In this document: in pieces, positions 59,923 to 64,000 of the stretch | How the letters are laid out: the number at the start of each line of letters is the position of its first letter | How positions within the stretch are numbered: position 1 is the first letter of the stretch | Assembly: GCA_014898425.1 (NCBI GenBank) | Contig: RCSZ01000016.1 | Coordinates: forward strand, 1,240,001-1,304,000 | Direction of reading: 5' to 3' | Origin: Botryotinia globosa | Lineage: Eukaryota; Ascomycota; Leotiomycetes; Helotiales; Sclerotiniaceae | DNA: 64,000 nucleotides | Translations under genes and position numbers: made by a program | Notes under the pieces: model-generated | What the model saw: the letters and a program-made list of their open reading frames with translations, nothing else | Databases searched by the model: none | What the model was told of the DNA's origin: nothing

Positions 59923-61471
59923 ATGCCTCCAATCAAACCCTTGATCTATGCGGAGCTTCTGTCAAATATTCGACAGATATCTATCCTGGCGTTCTTGGAC
60001 ACACCATCGGATTCTTCTACAGAGGCTGAATTATTGGCCGATGGAACCATATTGAAATTGAACCATGCCGAACAGGATATTCGACTAACGCTTCCCAGTA
60101 AAGTGGTATCAAATTCACCACTACGAGAATTTCCTCTCGGTAGCCTTGAATTGTCATGGCGTCTTCCTTTGGCAGCAGACTTTCAAAGAGCTGATGTAGA
60201 CATTTCACAAACCATTGAAGCACCATGGTCCGCAAAAGATATGGATGTTGGTGAACAATTTTTTGAATGCCGCAGGTGTTCTACGACTATCGTGGAAGCA
60301 GATCGTATCAAAGAATGGAGGGATCTTCCAAGTGAAGGTTGGGCAGAAATGATGGATTTCTGGCATTGTCACAAGCCATCGGACCACGCTGACCATAGTC
60401 ATGAAAACGAGAATTTGGCATCAACAAAAGGGTATGGAGCAAATACGAAGTTCAATGCACAGCCAGGAATCGGTTTTATGGATCATTCAACCCTTCTCTT
60501 GGCGGAAACCGATTGTGCGCTTGCTCAAGATGTTAACGAGGTAAATTATAATTCTTTCTCCATCTTCATTTGTAGTCCTATTATATGTGGGTACCAAGAA
60601 GGAGACCAGGCGCTTCTCCATAGGCTGGTCACCGATACAAATACCCAACATTAAGTACTTGCTGTTGCTCTGCTCCGGCAGCAGTCAATGCTAATTACCC
60701 TTTTCTTCAGATTATGGGTTTCTAACTTGATTGAAGGTCTTCGAACCTTGGCATCCTCTATCACCGTATCTTCTTTGAGATTTTAGAAGTCATGGGTTCA
60801 GCACAAGTGACATTTATCTAGCGTATTCTGCATCAAGCAATGTGCAATCAGCTTGTCGTATCTAACTTCAGTTTCACACACAGATAAAGCTTCCTATAAA
60901 ATGTGAATTGTGTTCCGCTACGATTGGAATTAGTGATCCTCAAAACGAAGGAATCCGACTTTTCAAATGGAGTTTGCGCATGGGAACTTTCGCGGGCTCT
61001 CCATTATCCAATCTTTCGGATAAGCTTCTTGAGCCATCAATGGCCAGAATCCTTTCGGCACAATTATTGGGAATAATGAACTCATCTTGTGTTTCCCGTG
61101 TGAACATATTGCCTCTCAAAAATCCAACCGATATTGGACTAATAGAGTGTGGAGGCCTTAGTATTTGGATCTTCAATCCCTCGATTAGATATACTACTTC
61201 ATACTTTCACCATCGTAGACGGATGAGTATCTCGGACGCACCTGGTAGACCTGGAATACTGGCTATGAAAATCCTTTCGAAGCCATTCTCTTTGGCCAAG
61301 TACCCATCGACAAATGATGAGTCCGTGGAGGAGCTAGAGTTGCCAGGAGAAGTGATACATGAGCTTAAACATTACCTAGAAGTGGGTGCAATGCGGTATC
61401 TCCCACCGAGTGCGAGGAAATTTCAGGAGTGGAATGTGTCATTTTTGGATAGGCACGAAGCAACGACCTGA
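59923..61471 (+). CDS. UBE3D-like (HECT_2) E2-binding protein, middle unresolved
   Basis: The first block (59923 to about 60540) has IYAELLSNIRQISILAFLDT, EFPLGSLELSWRLPLAADFQ, FFECRRCSTTIVEADRIKEW, RDLPSEGWAEMMDFWHCHKP and LLLAETDCALAQDVNE, the pattern of fungal homologues of UBE3D/IPI, HECT-like E2-binding proteins. The last block (about 60900-61471) has IKCELCSATIGISDPQNEGI, CGGLSIWIFNP and HELKHYLEVGAMRYLPPSAR. Between about 60540 and 60900 no single set of introns was resolved: one frame carries TAA, TGA, TGA and TAA, and the alternatives (GTAAATTAT..GTAG, GTACTTGCTG..TTCAG) leave the phases unclear. Exons or decay are both possible. Confidence 0.6.
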
Positions 61472-61514
61472 AAAGACAGAAGACTGGTATTTCTATGTAT
61501 TCCAGCGCTGGACA

Positions 61515-63736
61515 TTACAGCTTCAAGCTATAGCTTTGCTCTGCTGGTGGAATCGGATACCACTTGTTGAAAATAAAATCGAGATCATACTTCCTCTTAA
61601 TCTCTCTCAATCTCGCGTAGTTCTGTCCAAACATATCCTGAGTCTTTTCCGTTCCACTTCCCAAATTAGGATTCGTGAACTTTCCAGACCCTTGCTTTTT
61701 GACTGCTTCCTTGACTCGCCCAATCATCGTCTTGGTTTCGTCTCTCATAACCGTATGCGAAACCTTCGAACTATCATACTGTGCCTCCATAGTAACAGAA
61801 ACCGTCTTTTCTCTCGCCGCCAATGCAGTTGCTGATGCGGGGATTGACCAGAAACCTTGTAAGAACGCATCTCGATAATAATTCGTGAAGGTGCAAGTGC
61901 ATCTCCGTGCTTGTTGTGAAAACCATCGAATTCTCGTATTAATTTCTCCATAATTTCGACGTCGAATGGATGAGGCATGAAAACGCTCGTACTCGGGAAG
62001 TTCTGATGGTTTGGCGGTTCGTCTACAAGTCTTGATGGCTTGGTTGTATTGGCAAATGGCTTCATTGATATCGCCGACATTACAGGCTGCAAATCCCGCA
62101 ATGGAGCAGTAAGTTTTCGTGCTTCTTCCTCGGGTCCATCATAGGATATGATACAGATTGGGTGAATGCCAGCCATGGGCACACTTGGGATCTTCGTTAT
62201 CGCTAAAAGATGCGTAACTTCCCTTCGGTTTGCTCCGTTACCTCCTGCATGGTGTCGACCAATTCAAGAAGTGCTCTCGTCTTCTCCGGTCCGTACACTA
62301 AAGGACCACTGGGAAGTTTGTTAGCTCTTCTCCTTATCTCACCCGCCAATCCCTCATGCACGTAGTCAAACTTACTGGCATACATCAACTTGTTTATGTA
62401 CTCGATACGTAGATTCAACCACAACACCAAATTTTGGTCTTCCCCCTCTGATACCCCAGAAAAGATCTGAATTTTCATCTTTGGAACAATTTAAGACGAT
62501 CCCATTGGCAATTACGACACGGGCCGCGAGTAGATTGTCAATCACGAGTCCGTATCGGCTAGTTGAAGGGCCGGAACCACCACCTAGAGTTAGACCTGCG
62601 ATACCTGTGTTGCTTGTTAGATATGGTAGGGAATAGAGGGTAGACGATGGGGAATTGTAAAGGATAGAAAGAAGAGGGGGGAAATATACCCGTATCACTG
62701 GCTAAGCCCATGACCACTGATAGTCCTTCCGCTGTACGATATTAGTCAATTGCCACTAGTATTAACTTCCTTCAATTTATAGGCAATGATCACGTTCTAT
62801 TTGAATAATTGCCCATCAATCTTCCGAACAATCAATCATTGCCATTCCAATCCAACTTCTACAATCCACAGGGACTCGAAAATCGAGTAATATAGCACCA
62901 CTTTACGTACTTTGAAGCGGCGTTTCCAAATCCGCAGCTCTGCAACCATCTTGTGCTGTAATCTTCATATTTTCCTTATCGATGCTTACTTTTCTCATTT
63001 TCCCCAGATCTAGAGTCAGAGGTTAGTAAAAAATTTACCCCTTGTCTTTCTTTCATCCAGAAGTATGAAAAAGAAGCGAACGCTGGAGAGCGGAACTAGA
63101 ACGTACCAATGATTACGCCATCACAGCAACTAGCGCCATAATAACTGTGTCTTCCTCCGGCGACGGTAAAATCGAGATTGAGTTTCTGGATGTAGGCTAT
63201 GATGTCGTTTTCAGAGTAGCAGAAGATTATTAGAGACTAGATGGTTAACTTGGAGGGAATACGGAGAGGAGGAACAGGAAGGATGAATGATGATTAGGTT
63301 TTAAATTCGGTTTGAGCAACAGAAGACACTCTTGGGATTGAATGGAACGACAAGGTGTCGGTTTGTCAAATATATTGGGAGAATGATACTTCATTCTCCA
63401 TTATCAATTCGAGCATACAGCCAAAAGTAATTGCCCAAGTGCAAAAGTCACACAAAAGTTATTGAAACATTAAATTGCGACATTCTTTCCTTCGTACTCC
63501 TCTTCACAAGCAAATGATAACCAAATAAGCCCAATACAACTCACAGATTCCTTGATAAATGCTTTATTATACTTATCAATCGCAGTTTTGTACTCCTCAG
63601 TCAATCAGTCATTCTCAGGCTTGAAGACAATCTCTTCTTGCAAAGATGCTTGTAGTGCTTTAATTGATAGGTGGGTAGGATGAGTTGGCAAAGAAGATAG
63701 AGATTCGGATGTCGAATCCTCAGTCGATGGAGACAT
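61515..63736 (-). pseudogene. BBE-type FAD oxidoreductase, broken
   Basis: Start MSPSTEDSTSESLSSLPTHP at 63736. Family features remain: FAD-site VAGGRHSYYGASC, GLTLGGGSGPSTSRYGLVID, DLFWGIRGGRP and the BBE C-terminus YDLDFIFNKWYPIPP, in a plausible spliced order with introns ending near 63225, 63009, 62745 and 62610. Breaks: TGA in frame at 63605-63607 (after IVFKPEND, then TEEYKTAIDKYNKAF continues), and frame changes near 62384 (QVDV to YASKFDYV), near 62221 in a G run (QTEG to LLAITKIPSV) and near 61858 (EMRSYK to FWSIPASATAL). Family enzymes oxidise alcohols or alkaloids using bicovalent FAD. It most likely makes no full protein in this sequence. Confidence 0.65.
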
Positions 63737-64000
63737 CTTGAGATAATTTATGAGCAAAATGAGACGCTTGAATGAAAGATGAGATGGTGAAAAGTACACT
63801 ATGGGATATGTGGGAGAATTTATACAAATCATCATGAAAACCGTATAGATGCATATCTAACAATAAGCGAATGTTGGTAACCCACTATATATATCACGCA
63901 TTCAACATGACTCCAACAGTTACACTTCAACAATTATGTTTCATTAGTGACTCCGTGTGCCGCGGGTTAGTGGCGTAGCTGATTGTTACTACACAAAATA
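63737..64000. other. right edge, no gene seen
   Basis: Upstream region of the broken BBE-type gene; no ORF or repeat recognised before the window ends. Confidence 0.4.

Overview
The window looks like nuclear DNA of a filamentous ascomycete. Genes have many short GT..AG introns (about 40-100 nt), ORFs lie on both strands with no operons, intergenic DNA is AT-leaning and rich in microsatellites, and several products are of typical fungal families (NAP/Vps75, Swa2, Urc4, DUF6594, questin-oxidase-like). The small-protein and STAND-neighbourhood families resemble those of Leotiomycetes such as Botrytis/Sclerotinia; that placement is inference from memory, not a search.

Left part (1-28 kb): a caspase-fold (C14) gene on the minus strand, a 93-residue small gene, a DUF6594 membrane protein, a GFA/CENP-V-type zinc protein, two small orphan genes, then a compact housekeeping block: a YAR1-like ankyrin protein divergent from a fungal MscL-type channel, glucosidase II alpha (GH31, ER N-glycan trimming) divergent from nucleoside diphosphate kinase, a DUF1279/FAM210-like mitochondrial protein, and a Swa2/auxilin-like clathrin uncoating factor.

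Middle (28-49 kb): gene-poor, with long intergenic stretches full of tandem repeats (a 7-bp array of about 370 bp, TCAC, AACTCC, TCCAATA and a 9-bp minisatellite with 54-bp higher-order structure). Genes here are URC4 (uracil catabolism, DUF1688), an intact single-exon 680-residue protein I cannot name, and a SET/NAP/Vps75-type histone chaperone.

Right part (49-64 kb): a type I asparaginase whose last ankyrin exon lies beyond a 608-nt intron, then an accessory-looking stretch where intact genes (questin-oxidase-like; a UBE3D-like E3 with an unresolved middle) alternate with broken ones: an orphan membrane protein with several premature stops, a trypsin-fold protease-like gene with three frame breaks but all three triad motifs, and a berberine-bridge-type FAD oxidase with one nonsense codon and three frame breaks. 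Most premature stops are TGA/TAG/TAA that a single C->T change from CGA/CAG/CAA would make. This cluster of decay beside long intact genes is the most notable feature of the window. I found no rRNA, CRISPR or convincing tRNA.
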